Origin: Bacteroidaceae bacterium
Lineage (GTDB): Bacteria > Bacteroidota > Bacteroidia > Bacteroidales > Bacteroidaceae
Length of the DNA: 64,000 nucleotides
Direction of reading: 5' to 3'
Assembly (NCBI GenBank): GCA_017461345.1
Contig: JAFTYP010000022.1
Span: 1-64,000, forward strand
Positions 34,674 to 42,897 of the stretch are shown here, in pieces; the first letter of the stretch is position 1; each line of letters starts with the position of its first letter. Position numbers and translations under genes: made by a program. Below the pieces are notes generated by a model. That model was given only the letters and a program-made list of their open reading frames with translations. It was not told the origin of the DNA and did not search any database.

Positions 34674-35760
34674 TATATATCCCTATCTCGCCACTTCCAT
34701 AACAGATGGTTGCGTCGGCATCGTAGATACAACCGAACTGACCGGGTGCAATGCCTTGTATGGGGGCATCGCTATGGATGTGATAACCTTCATCGTCGAG
34801 GCTGATGAAGCCCGGCATGAAGTGGTCCACATGACGTACCTTGAACTGGATGGGCATGGGTTCGTCGCCCTTCATGACGGGCAAAGGCTCTGTGATGAAG
34901 TGGAAGTCTGCCAGACGGAAGTCGTGTCCGTACTGCAACTGCGTGTCCCAACCGTTTGCTACGAAAATGATGTTCTTCTTGACATTCTTTTTCACCACGA
35001 ACCACGGGCCACCACTCAAGCCCAGGCCTTTCCTCTGACCAATGGTGTGGAACCAAAAGCCTTTGTGCTTGCCGACAACCTTACCCGTTTCGATATCTAT
35101 AATCTTCCCCTCCTGTTCGCCCATAAAACGACGCAGGAAATCGTTGTAGTTTATCTTTCCGAGGAAGCAGATGCCCTGGCTGTCCTTGCGTCTGGCACTC
35201 GGCAGTTTGGCATCGAGTGCAATCTGGCGCACCTCTTCTTTCATGAGATGACCTATCGGGAAAATCGTATGTCGGAGTTGTTCGTAACTGAGTTGTGCAA
35301 GGAAATCGGTCTGGTCCTTGACCGGGTCTTTGGCTGTTCCGAGCCACATCTTACCGTTCCGCTCGACGTTTGTGGCGTAATGACCCGTTGCAATGTAATC
35401 GTAATTGTGCCCTACCCTCTGCTCGAATGCGCCGAATTTGATGAGACGGTTGCACATCACGTCGGGATTGGGCGTAAGACCTCTCTTGACTCGCTCTATA
35501 GCATAGCCCACGACCTGTTCCCAGTATTCTTTCTGAAGGTCGGTCACCTCGAGTTTCAACCCATACTTACGGGCTGTTGCCTGCGAGAGTTCGATGTCCT
35601 CTTCTGCCGCACACGACGAGTCTTCTCCGTCCATGCCTATTTTTATGTAATGTAGGTCGGGCTTCAATCCTGCCTCACAAAGTTGATGCACCACGACAGC
35701 ACTGTCCACTCCGCCGGAGATGAGAACGGCAACACTGCCCTTTATATTTTTGTAATCCAT
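34663..35760 (-). CDS. mnmA: tRNA-specific 2-thiouridylase MnmA
   Basis: Thiolates U34 of tRNA-Lys, -Glu and -Gln using persulfide sulfur and ATP. The start at 35760 ([20 protein letters not shown]) is chosen because the PP-loop SGGVDSAV follows directly; an in-frame ATG at 35796 runs into a repeat array. Catalytic Cys pairs are visible in [13 protein letters not shown] and [10 protein letters not shown]; the central domain has [18 protein letters not shown] and the C-terminal beta-barrel ends at GEIGIYKTP. The last codons and stop lie in the G-rich repeat. Length 365 is normal. Confidence 0.94.
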   Translation of the reverse strand: MDYKNIKGSVAVLISGGVDSAVVVHQLCEAGLKPDLHYIKIGMDGEDSSCAAEEDIELSQATARKYGLKLEVTDLQKEYWEQVVGYAIERVKRGLTPNPDVMCNRLIKFGAFEQRVGHNYDYIATGHYATNVERNGKMWLGTAKDPVKDQTDFLAQLSYEQLRHTIFPIGHLMKEEVRQIALDAKLPSARRKDSQGICFLGKINYNDFLRRFMGEQEGKIIDIETGKVVGKHKGFWFHTIGQRKGLGLSGGPWFVVKKNVKKNIIFVANGWDTQLQYGHDFRLADFHFITEPLPVMKGDEPMPIQFKVRHVDHFMPGFISLDDEGYHIHSDAPIQGIAPGQFGCIYDADATICYGSGEIGIYKTP

Positions 35761-35772
35761 AGTGACTCTTAA

Positions 35773-35860
35773 AACTATACACGTTAAGTTGCCCAACTAT
35801 ACACGTTAAAATGGCAAACTATACACGTTAACTTTGACGATTTAACACGTTAACTTTTTC
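35773..35860 (+). repeat. 22-bp phased palindromic array, four units
   Basis: Units start at 35773, 35795, 35817 and 35839. Three share AACTATACACGTTAA exactly and the fourth reads GATTTAACACGTTAA; linkers are GTTGCCC, AATGGCA, CTTTGAC and CTTTTTC. It lies immediately upstream of mnmA, downstream of the NigD-like gene. Confidence 0.88.
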
Positions 35861-35906
35861 ATCCATACAAGCCATCTGATTGTCAACTACTTAGAAAATG
35901 ATGTGA

Positions 35907-36515
35907 TTAGTGCTTTTTGAATGTCCAAACCTGCTCTCCGTCGAAGGTTTTTATGTGCAGAGCAATGAGGTTTCCGGTCGGTATCGACTCTAAGTCGTCA
36001 ACGCAAATGCTGGCATAGACGGTCGCCGTATAGGATAGCGGATCGCCATTTTGTCTGTGATGAAGGCTGATATGTGTGGTTTTTCCACTCGTTTCGTCTA
36101 TGCGATAGCCCCAGTATTGTGTACCGCCTTGCGTGAGTGGGGAAAGATGCAGATTGATGTATCGGCCTGACTGCCAAACGCTGGTAACCTTGATAGGCTC
36201 GGAATCGTAGGCAAGTTGCGTAGAGTCGCGAAGCATATAAGCACCCGTTGCATGGTAGAGCGTCGCCTTGTGTCCGTCGGCAACATACCCGCATACAGCA
36301 CGATAGTTTGCATTCTTATCGTAACCTTCCTGCGGATTGGCGATGGTATAAGTCTGCTCGTTGTCGGTCGTCAGTTCAATCATCGTGCCCGCATCATCGG
36401 TTCGTATCATAGCAAACTCCGTTAGGATGTTTGGGTAGAAGTCCGACGCATCGTCATCGCCATTGTTGCATGAGGCAAGAGCGGCAACCAACAGGAGCAA
36501 CACACACTTTTTCAT
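35907..36515 (-). CDS. NigD-like lipoprotein
   Basis: The 202-residue protein has a lipoprotein signal (LLLVAALASC, Cys16) followed by an acidic linker (NNGDDDASDFYPN). The two-domain beta-rich body resembles the NigD-like family found only in Bacteroidetes: a first OB-like part (AMIRTDDAGTMIELTTDNE) and a second with GGTQYWGYRIDE and TATVYASICVDDL. NigD was named from a bacteriocin (nigrescin) cluster; the biochemical role is unknown. It overlaps the acyltransferase stop by 4 bases (ATGA). Confidence 0.75.
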   Translation of the reverse strand: MKKCVLLLLVAALASCNNGDDDASDFYPNILTEFAMIRTDDAGTMIELTTDNEQTYTIANPQEGYDKNANYRAVCGYVADGHKATLYHATGAYMLRDSTQLAYDSEPIKVTSVWQSGRYINLHLSPLTQGGTQYWGYRIDETSGKTTHISLHHRQNGDPLSYTATVYASICVDDLESIPTGNLIALHIKTFDGEQVWTFKKH

Positions 36516-37669
36516 CTCAGCGCATTTTGTTTGTTGAAAACAGGATTAGCGTACATCGTCAGGATACGTTCCCGCAGGAATTCCTCATCCTTGTTTGCTA
36601 TCTCAACCAAGTCGATACGACTCTGGAGATAGGTTTCGAAGACCTTGCGTTCCTTTTCGGTATAGTGGCAGGCGTATGTGGAAGTGCCGTTCAGCATATC
36701 GGCGGCAACATAATTGCCCGGAAAAAGACTGTATCCGGCATGAATCTGCTGGTCGATGCGTCGGGCAATCTCAGAAAAAATCTCTGTCTTGGGCAGTTCC
36801 GAGAGTTCGTCGAGCCAGGTATTGATGCATGGCATAGCCTCGTAGTGGATGCGTCCCTTCTTTCCGAAAATGCCGATTTTCATGTTGTCGAGGTCGTCCT
36901 GCTTGCTCTTCTTGAACGACGGATTGTCCCTCTTCTGCTGGAACTCCTGGGCTTTGAGGTAATCGCAAGGGTCGTACTCGTAACTGATACTGAGCGGCAC
37001 GAGACAAAGTTCCTTGAGACGGTCGATGACGCTGCCTTCGCCTGCCATTGCAAACATCTTGAGGAGAGACTCCTGTGTGTGGTCGCTGCTGTCCTTTGCA
37101 CGGCCTTCGCGCTGCGCTATCCAGATGTTTTCGTGCTTCTCCTGAATGGCATAATGCATGTAACGACTCATCCTCTGACTGCTCTCGAGCAGTTCCCGAG
37201 GGCTAAGCCCGCGTTTAACCGTGAAGGCTTTATTGAGTTTGACAAGCGTCTTAATCCACGGATAGATGAGAAGATTGTCGCCGATGGCAATCTCACAAGT
37301 CGTAGGGAAGTGATGTTCGTGCAACATCAAATCGAGAATTGCACTGTCGAGCACAATGTCGCGATGGTTGCTTATGAATGTGTAACGCTCCGGACCAGGG
37401 GCAATACCACTGTATGCAAAAGTATAACCATTGCTGCACTTGCGCAAAAGGCGGCGTATAATTGGTTTGATAAACCGCAGTTGAAACTGTAAAGGCGTGT
37501 TCACGCCAACGAATGCCAAACGCACCAGTCCATTACGCATCCAGTTTGGCAACCAAGGAACAAAGCCCTTGAGCAAGCGCGAGAACTGCCTGTCGGCAAG
37601 AAGACTCTCGACGGCTTGCTTCACTTCGCCTGCCCCATAGGGACGGATCTCATCGAATTCGTTTTGCAT
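36512..37669 (-). CDS. 1-acyl-glycerol-3-phosphate acyltransferase-like protein
   Basis: The 385-residue protein has the PlsC/LPLAT acceptor motif NHRDIVLD (block I, near residue 92) and a block III-like AQREGRAKDSSD near 172, so both catalytic His-Asp and phosphate-binding parts are present. Long N-terminal (about 75 residues) and C-terminal helical regions distinguish it from short PlsC. It should transfer acyl groups to a membrane lipid at the inner membrane; the acceptor is not known. It overlaps ddl by 20 bases. Confidence 0.82.
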   Translation of the reverse strand: MQNEFDEIRPYGAGEVKQAVESLLADRQFSRLLKGFVPWLPNWMRNGLVRLAFVGVNTPLQFQLRFIKPIIRRLLRKCSNGYTFAYSGIAPGPERYTFISNHRDIVLDSAILDLMLHEHHFPTTCEIAIGDNLLIYPWIKTLVKLNKAFTVKRGLSPRELLESSQRMSRYMHYAIQEKHENIWIAQREGRAKDSSDHTQESLLKMFAMAGEGSVIDRLKELCLVPLSISYEYDPCDYLKAQEFQQKRDNPSFKKSKQDDLDNMKIGIFGKKGRIHYEAMPCINTWLDELSELPKTEIFSEIARRIDQQIHAGYSLFPGNYVAADMLNGTSTYACHYTEKERKVFETYLQSRIDLVEIANKDEEFLRERILTMYANPVFNKQNALR

Positions 37670-38648
37670 TTTCCAGTGTATCTTCTATGATATCAGTCAT
37701 AACGTCGCGAATATCCAAGCCTGCAGCCCTCACCTGCTGAGGAATGAAACTCGTAGCAGTCATTCCAGGCGTGGTGTTTATCTCGAGCAAGTTAATCTTG
37801 TCGCCTGCTGTGATGATGTAGTCAATGCGGATAATACCATGACAACCCAGCAGATCGTATATCATCGAAGTCAGTTTGCTGACTCTCTCCGCAAGTTTAT
37901 CGCTGATGCGAGCAGGCGTTATCTCACTTACCTGACCGTTATACTTGGCATCATAGTCAAAGAATTCATTCTGGGGGACCACCTCGGTAATAGGAAAGAC
38001 AACACTCTTCTGCTTCGTCTTATAGCAACCGCAAGTAATTTCCGTACCGCTCATGAAGGATTCCACCATTACATCCTCTCCCTCCTCCAAAGCAAGAGCA
38101 ATTGCCGGACGGAGAGCCTCGACAGTCTTAACCTTCGTCGTGCCGAAAGAAGAACCTCCTCGCGAAGGCTTTACAAAACAAGGCAGACCAATACGAGACA
38201 CGATATCCTCGTCGCTCACCTCCTTGTCATGGCCTATCTTCACAAGCAAACTGTCTGCAACCGACACGCCAAAAGCACGCATGTAATTGTTCAGCACAAA
38301 CTTGTCGTAAGTAAGAGCCTCAACAAGCACGCCACAAGTTGAATAAGGCATACCAATGAGATCGAAGTAGCCTTGCAGTTCGCCATTCTCTCCCGGAGCA
38401 CCGTGAATGGTAATATAACACATGTCCGGACGAATTCTCACGCCTTCTACCATGAAACTGAAATCGTCCTTACTCACCGTTGCCCGACTGCCATCGGGGA
38501 GCATTGCCTCCCACTTGCCGGCACAAATCTCTACTTTATATATAAGGTAACGTTCAGAGTCAATAAACGATGCTATGCCCTCTGCACTACGCATACTCAC
38601 ATCATGTTCCGAACTGTCACCTCCACAGACTATTGCAATTGTTTTCAT
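37650..38648 (-). CDS. ddl: D-alanine--D-alanine ligase
   Basis: An ATP-grasp enzyme making D-Ala-D-Ala for peptidoglycan. It has 332 residues: start AIVCGGDSSEHDVSMRSAEG, the HGAPGENGELQGYFDLIGMP substrate loop, GLPCFVKPSRGGSSFGTTKV for ATP binding, GIIRIDYIIT, and the C-terminal Mg/ATP motif LLEINTTPGMT. All are in place. It is part of the PASTA-rluD-ddl-acyltransferase operon, 28 bases after rluD. Confidence 0.95.
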   Translation of the reverse strand: MKTIAIVCGGDSSEHDVSMRSAEGIASFIDSERYLIYKVEICAGKWEAMLPDGSRATVSKDDFSFMVEGVRIRPDMCYITIHGAPGENGELQGYFDLIGMPYSTCGVLVEALTYDKFVLNNYMRAFGVSVADSLLVKIGHDKEVSDEDIVSRIGLPCFVKPSRGGSSFGTTKVKTVEALRPAIALALEEGEDVMVESFMSGTEITCGCYKTKQKSVVFPITEVVPQNEFFDYDAKYNGQVSEITPARISDKLAERVSKLTSMIYDLLGCHGIIRIDYIITAGDKINLLEINTTPGMTATSFIPQQVRAAGLDIRDVMTDIIEDTLENAKRIR

Positions 38649-38676
38649 TATATCCTATATCTTATGCTTCAAAATC

Positions 38677-39756
38677 TTATAATACTTGGCTTCTTGCCCT
38701 CCATTTGTTAATCAGTGCTGTCATGTCCTCTGGCAATTCAGAAGAGAAATACATTTCCTCTCCCGTTGTCGGATGAATGAAACCCAAAGTCTTTGCATGT
38801 AATGCTTGTCTTGGACAAAGGGCCATACAGTTATGAATGTATGCCTTATAAGAAGCCGTCTGCTCGCCTCGCAGTATCTGATCCCCTCCATATCGCTCGT
38901 CGGCAAAGAGTGGATGACCGATGTGTCGCATATGTGCCCTTATCTGGTGCGTCCTTCCCGTCTCGAGATGGCACTCCACAAGCGTTACCGGTCCAAAACG
39001 TTCCAACACTTTATAATGCGTGATAGCAGGCTTTCCTATCTCACCATCCATGGGATAAACATCCATCTGCAAACGGTCCTTTGCATGCCTGCCTATGTTA
39101 CCCGTAATGGTGCCTTCGTCATCGACAAAAGGTCCCCACACAAGTGCATTATACTCGCGCTTCGTTGTGTGGTAGAAGAACTGCTTGCAAAGACTTGTCT
39201 TGGCATCCGCTGTTTTAGCAATAACCAAAAGACCACTGGTATCCTTGTCTATACGATGAACCAATCCGACTGTCGGGTCGTTAGGATCAAAACCTTTGTC
39301 ATCACGCAAATGCCATGCAAGAGCATTGACAAGTGTCCCACTATAGTTACCACAACCGGGATGCACAACAAGACCTGCCGGTTTGTTAATGACGAGCAAA
39401 GCCTCATCTTCGTAAACGACATTAAGAGGCAAATCCTCCGGAATAATTTCCCAATCACGCTTAGGATGGTCGAGAACAAGGGTAATGATGTCGCCTGCCT
39501 TAACCTTGTAATTGCTCTTGATAGGCTTGTCGTTTGCTCTTATGCTTCCTGCCTCGGCTGCTTTCTGTATGCGATTACGACTGGTTCCCGGCATGTGGTC
39601 CATCAGAAACTTATCCACACGGACGGGAGTTTGCCCCTTATCGACCTCAATGCGCCAATGCTCGTGTTCTTGAGGAAGACCTTCCGAAAGATCATCTTCT
39701 AAATCCTCTTGCTCCTGAGCATAGTGAAGAAGTATGTCGTCTTCTAATTCCGTCAT
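38677..39756 (-). CDS. rluD: RluD-type 23S rRNA pseudouridine synthase
   Basis: 359 residues. An N-terminal S4 domain (VRVDKFLMDHMPGTSRNRIQ, about 55-115) is followed by the RluA-family catalytic domain with VGLVHRIDKDTSGLLVIAKT holding the catalytic Asp, and by GRTHQIRAHMRHIGHPL. RluD modifies helix 69 of 23S rRNA. An acidic N-terminal extension of about 40 residues (LEDDILLHYAQEQEDLEDDL) is extra relative to E. coli. It is 2 bases from the PASTA gene stop. Confidence 0.92.
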   Translation of the reverse strand: MTELEDDILLHYAQEQEDLEDDLSEGLPQEHEHWRIEVDKGQTPVRVDKFLMDHMPGTSRNRIQKAAEAGSIRANDKPIKSNYKVKAGDIITLVLDHPKRDWEIIPEDLPLNVVYEDEALLVINKPAGLVVHPGCGNYSGTLVNALAWHLRDDKGFDPNDPTVGLVHRIDKDTSGLLVIAKTADAKTSLCKQFFYHTTKREYNALVWGPFVDDEGTITGNIGRHAKDRLQMDVYPMDGEIGKPAITHYKVLERFGPVTLVECHLETGRTHQIRAHMRHIGHPLFADERYGGDQILRGEQTASYKAYIHNCMALCPRQALHAKTLGFIHPTTGEEMYFSSELPEDMTALINKWRARSQVL

Positions 39757-39758
39757 CT

Positions 39759-40412
39759 TCAGAGTTCCTCTTCGTAGTATTCTAAGCCATCTGTCTCGCC
39801 ATCTATAAACTCAAAATCCGACGAGTCGCCTATTTCGCCAATATCTTCTCTGCTTCTTTGGGTGCTATTGCCTACAACGAGTACAATCGGCACATCACAA
39901 GGCACACGTTCTCCCGTATAGACCTCACGACCATTCACCTTAAGTGCAATTACCCAATCAGGGTCTCCTGGCACGAATTTCATAGGCCCTATTTTGAAAC
40001 CGAGAGCACGTAAACGGGCTTCTGCTTCACGTCGCGAACAATTACCCGCAATGTCAGGAATGATGTTTGTTGGTTTTTGTTTTCGATTGACTGTAAGGTA
40101 TATTTCACGCCCAGACTTGACGCGGCTGCCAGAAGACGGTTTCTGCTCTAAAACGATGCCGGCAGGTTGCTCACGCACATATGTAGAATCAATCACAACG
40201 GCTACAAGTTGTAATCTATCTAAAGCATACTCGGCATCGCCCATCATCATGCCATTCACATCAGGGACCTCAACACTCTCCCCGTGCATGGTATATTTTG
40301 TCATCCAAACATTGAGACCTATAAATAGCGCAATGCCAACAAGCAACATCGCTATAATATTCCAATAGACGACCGGCCCAAAAAGTTTCTTGCGAAAACT
40401 ACCAAAAGCCAT
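39759..40412 (-). CDS. PASTA-domain membrane protein
   Basis: The 217-residue protein has a single membrane helix near residues 15-35 (YWNIIAMLLVGIALFIGLNV) and then two clear PASTA repeats outside (EVPDVNGMMMGDAEYALDRL; NIIPDIAGNCSRREAEARLR), with an acidic tail. PASTA domains bind peptidoglycan or beta-lactams in other proteins; here there is no kinase or transpeptidase attached. The operon with ddl suggests cell-wall sensing or assembly, an inference. A TATCTTTG -7 element at 40444-40451 (minus) precedes it, overlapping the edge of the large palindrome. Confidence 0.88.
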   Translation of the reverse strand: MAFGSFRKKLFGPVVYWNIIAMLLVGIALFIGLNVWMTKYTMHGESVEVPDVNGMMMGDAEYALDRLQLVAVVIDSTYVREQPAGIVLEQKPSSGSRVKSGREIYLTVNRKQKPTNIIPDIAGNCSRREAEARLRALGFKIGPMKFVPGDPDWVIALKVNGREVYTGERVPCDVPIVLVVGNSTQRSREDIGEIGDSSDFEFIDGETDGLEYYEEEL

Positions 40413-40455
40413 ATTTCAAAGTTTTATTTAATTTTTTCTTCGACAAAGATAGTAA

Positions 40456-40503
40456 TAAATAAGGAAAAGAAGTAAGGCGCGCCTTACTTCTTTTCCTTAT
40501 TTA
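40456..40503. terminator. 48-bp perfect palindrome between rpmH and the PASTA operon
   Basis: Two 24-base arms meet with no loop at GGCG/CGCC (centre 40479/40480). In RNA it would form a long hairpin ending the rpmH transcript. The next operon promoter starts within its edge. Confidence 0.75.
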
Positions 40504-40517
40504 ATGTAAATTTAAGT

Positions 40518-40673
40518 TTACTTACCGTGTCTTTCGTCAGAAACAGTGAGTTTCTTGCGTCCTTTTGCACGACGAGATGCCAATACACGACGGCCATTGG
40601 CAGTTTTCATTCTTTGACGGAAACCGTGCTTGTTATTGCGGCGACGGTTGTGGGGCTGAAATGTTCTTTTCAT
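40518..40673 (-). CDS. rpmH: 50S ribosomal protein L34
   Basis: A 51-codon frame starting [20 protein letters not shown] and continuing with the L34 signature [20 protein letters not shown], ending DERHGK. The length (51) and extreme Arg/Lys content match L34, which binds 23S rRNA. A TAATTTTG -7 element at 40718-40725 (minus) gives a leader of about 40 bases. It is divergent from efp and is ended by the 48-bp palindrome. It was found by direct translation of the gap, being too short for a usual length cutoff. Confidence 0.97.
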   Translation of the reverse strand: MKRTFQPHNRRRNNKHGFRQRMKTANGRRVLASRRAKGRKKLTVSDERHGK

Positions 40674-40848
40674 ATCTATTTTTGCTTAATGTTATATTCA
40701 CATCACGATTCGGGGTGCAAAATTACATTTATTTTTTCATTTACACAAGTATTACGCAACTTTTTCTTCTTTATTTATTCCTCTTTTGTATTATTTTCTT
40801 ACCTTTGCACCACAAAATAAAACAACGTATAACAAAAGAACTTATTTT

Positions 40849-41412
40849 ATGATCAATTCACAGGACATCAAGAAGGGCACCTGCATCCGTATGGACGGCA
40901 AGCTCTATTTCTGCATCGACTTCCTTCACCGCAAACCCGGTAAGGGCAATACCATTATGAACGTAACCTTGAAGGACGTTGTAAACGGTGGTGTAATCGA
41001 GAAGCGCTTTAACATTGGCGAACGCCTCGAAGACGTTCGTGTAGAACGTCGTCCCTGCCAATACCTTTACAAGGACGGAGAGGATCTCGTTTTCATGAAC
41101 AACGAAACCTACGAACAGATTTCCATTTCTCCCGACCAGGTAAACGGCGTGAAGTATTTGAAGGAAAGCGAGAACGTAGAAGTTGTTGTTGACGCAAGCA
41201 CAGAGACAGTTCTCTACGCAGACGTTCCTGTTAAGGTACATCTCCAGATTGTATGGACCGAGCCCGGTTTGAAGGGCGACACCGCTACCAACACACTGAA
41301 GCCTGCACGCGTTGAGACCGGTGCAGAGATTCGTGTTCCCCTCTTCATCGAAGAAGGCGAAATGGTAGAAGTTGACAGCCGCGACGGCAGTTACCTTGGC
41401 CGCGTAAAGTAA
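40849..41412 (+). CDS. efp: Translation elongation factor P
   Basis: Relieves ribosome stalling at polyproline. The start at 40849 (MINSQDIKKGTCIRMDGKLY) gives 187 residues, the normal length; the in-frame ATG at 40786 lies upstream of the TACCTTTG -7 element at 40800-40807 and is not used. Three beta-barrel domains are evident, with the domain I tip HRKPGKGNT carrying the Lys that is modified in many bacteria, and the conserved C-terminus EVDSRDGSYLGRVK. It is single and ends in a strong terminator. Confidence 0.96.
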   Translation: MINSQDIKKGTCIRMDGKLYFCIDFLHRKPGKGNTIMNVTLKDVVNGGVIEKRFNIGERLEDVRVERRPCQYLYKDGEDLVFMNNETYEQISISPDQVNGVKYLKESENVEVVVDASTETVLYADVPVKVHLQIVWTEPGLKGDTATNTLKPARVETGAEIRVPLFIEEGEMVEVDSRDGSYLGRVK

Positions 41413-41434
41413 GAGAGAACTCCCTCACCTATAC

Positions 41435-41477
41435 AAACACAAATGGCAGGTTCAAAAAGAACCTGCCATTTGTGTTT
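41435..41477. terminator. Strong bidirectional terminator after efp
   Basis: A perfect 19-bp stem (41435-41453 with 41459-41477; AAACACAAATGGCAGGTTC and its complement) around a 5-base loop, followed by TTTATC. It serves efp and the convergent minus-strand gene. Confidence 0.92.
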
Positions 41478-41494
41478 ATCATTAAGAATTTTCA

Positions 41495-42037
41495 TCATTT
41501 CAAGCCATACACTTGTCCACTACCTCCACAAGTACTGCATTTCCCATTACTACAATTAGGACAATCTCCAGTAGTATTAGTATAACTATGTCTAATCCAC
41601 CCTTTTCCATTACATGTTTGACAACTTTTCATTCCACGGCAAATGTGACAATCCTTATAACCATATCTATCCTTAAATTCTTGTATTTTTTCTTTCGCAC
41701 GACTATTTACCGTGTTGTTTTGAGTTGTCACTCCATTTGAGTTATTATTGTTATATGTGCTCGTATTTGAATTATCGCTATAATTTACTCCCTGATTATA
41801 TTGCATTTGTCTTCGTGCTTCTTCTGCAAATTGCTGTTGCAATTGCTGTCGCTGCTGCCACATTGCTGCACTATTCTGGATCATTTGATTCTGATAATTC
41901 TGCCAGTTTTGTTGCGCATAATTCATAAACTGATTATGCATCATCACTAAATATGGGTCATAGTACTGAGCTTTTACATTATTAAAAAACGAAGATACTA
42001 TTATCGCGCCAAAAACTGATGCAATTTTTCTTTTCAT
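41495..42037 (-). CDS. Secreted protein with DnaJ-type cysteine-rich C-terminus
   Basis: The start at 42037 is chosen because it opens a signal peptide (MKRKIASVFGAIIVSSFF, cleavage after VKAQ); the in-frame ATG at 42073 adds 12 residues before it. Mature residues about 25-80 are Gln/Met/Asn-rich, about 80-115 form an Asn/Ser/Thr linker, and the C-terminus has four CxxC-type pairs (CHICRGMKSCQTCNGKGW; CPNCSNGKCSTCGGSGQVYG) as in the DnaJ zinc domain, without a J domain. Zinc binding is probable; the function is unknown. It is convergent with efp. Confidence 0.75.
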   Translation of the reverse strand: MKRKIASVFGAIIVSSFFNNVKAQYYDPYLVMMHNQFMNYAQQNWQNYQNQMIQNSAAMWQQRQQLQQQFAEEARRQMQYNQGVNYSDNSNTSTYNNNNSNGVTTQNNTVNSRAKEKIQEFKDRYGYKDCHICRGMKSCQTCNGKGWIRHSYTNTTGDCPNCSNGKCSTCGGSGQVYGLK

Positions 42038-42129
42038 ATTAATTCTTTTTAACTTGTTAATATTCTCTACCAACTTAACGGCTTTTCGAGTTACTCCGTT
42101 GTTCCTTTGATGACTTAAGGAATACGCAC

Positions 42130-42392
42130 AAAAAAAGCGCGGAACTTTTAAGTCTATTCCCGCTCAGAGGTGTTTGGCGTAACCCGACAGAAGAATATAA
42201 CCAAAAGCCCACGCCAATAAAACGTGAGCATTTCAACTATTATTCCTTTCTGTCTTTTAGTCGCCAAACTTTCTGAGCAGAAGAATAAAGCTAAAACGCT
42301 TTTCCAATATATCTTTATTAAATGTGCGTAAACTGACTATACGCTATGTTCCATCGGCAAAATGTAAATTAATTTGTTAATAAATTCGATTG
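42130..42392 (-). ncRNA. Candidate structured non-coding RNA (rod-like, 6S-like architecture)
   Basis: On the minus strand, GCTCAGA (42272-42278) pairs with TCTGAGC (42162-42168), TTTGGCG (42262-42268) with CGCCAAA (42173-42179), GACAGAA (42248-42254) with TTCTGTC (42186-42192), and GCTCACG (42223-42229) with CGTGGGC (42207-42213). This forms one long hairpin broken by internal loops. A separate GCGTA/TACGC hairpin lies 5' of it, and a terminator stem followed by seven T ends at about 42130. A TACTTTTG -7 element at 42399-42406 fits a start near 42392. A closing stem, bubble and terminal hairpin recall 6S RNA, but identity is unproven and the 5' end is uncertain. Confidence 0.55.
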
Positions 42393-42897
42393 ACTATGCA
42401 AAAGTAGATAAAATTTAGGTATAGTAGAAATTTATTAAGGATTATTTTCAGAATTGATCTTTTTTGCAACCACAATGTAGAATAAAAAGTCTGTGCATGT
42501 TTATCAGGCACCAATAAAAATAAATGCCCATTCTCAATCGGAATGGGCAAGTTTTTACTTCTGCTACTCTATACGACCGTATGATGGCGGCACTACTGTA
42601 TATTTTACGTCGGTTTCCGTATGATGGCGGAAAGGGTATAATTTCAACCGCATATATACCAACAACAAAATTAATCAAAAATTTATTACTGACAACATTA
42701 GTATACATTAAAAATTTGGATGGGTTAAGAATTCATCAGATAGTCCTTCGAAATAAGCATATTCAAGTTCTTTAATGTCGTAAAAACTGGCAAAAGTATG
42801 CTATGGTCGTAAAGCAACTACAGGATTAAGCATTTAACCTGCCTACCAAGTATAGGAATAAGTTTCAAAAGTGACATGCAAAACATCAAGAAAACAC
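42393..42897. other. Intergenic region with one hairpin and a short direct repeat
   Basis: There are no credible genes in these 505 bases. They hold the putative ncRNA promoter, a hairpin at 42525-42549, two copies of CCGTATGATGGCGG (near 42574 and 42618) and otherwise AT-rich sequence. Confidence 0.5.
42525..42556 (+). terminator. Isolated hairpin with T run
   Basis: TGCCCATTC (42525-42533) pairs with GAATGGGCA (42541-42549), then AGTTTTT. No plus-strand gene is seen upstream, so its transcript is unknown. Confidence 0.5.

Noticed and set aside
42130..42392. tmRNA, SRP RNA or RNase P RNA
   Set aside because: No tag-peptide frame or tRNA-like ends, no SRP tetraloop core and no RNase P signature were found; only the rod-like pairing is supported.
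42524..42775. 83-residue frame on the plus strand
   Set aside because: It runs through a terminator hairpin and a direct repeat, has no promoter or ribosome site I can see, and resembles no family.
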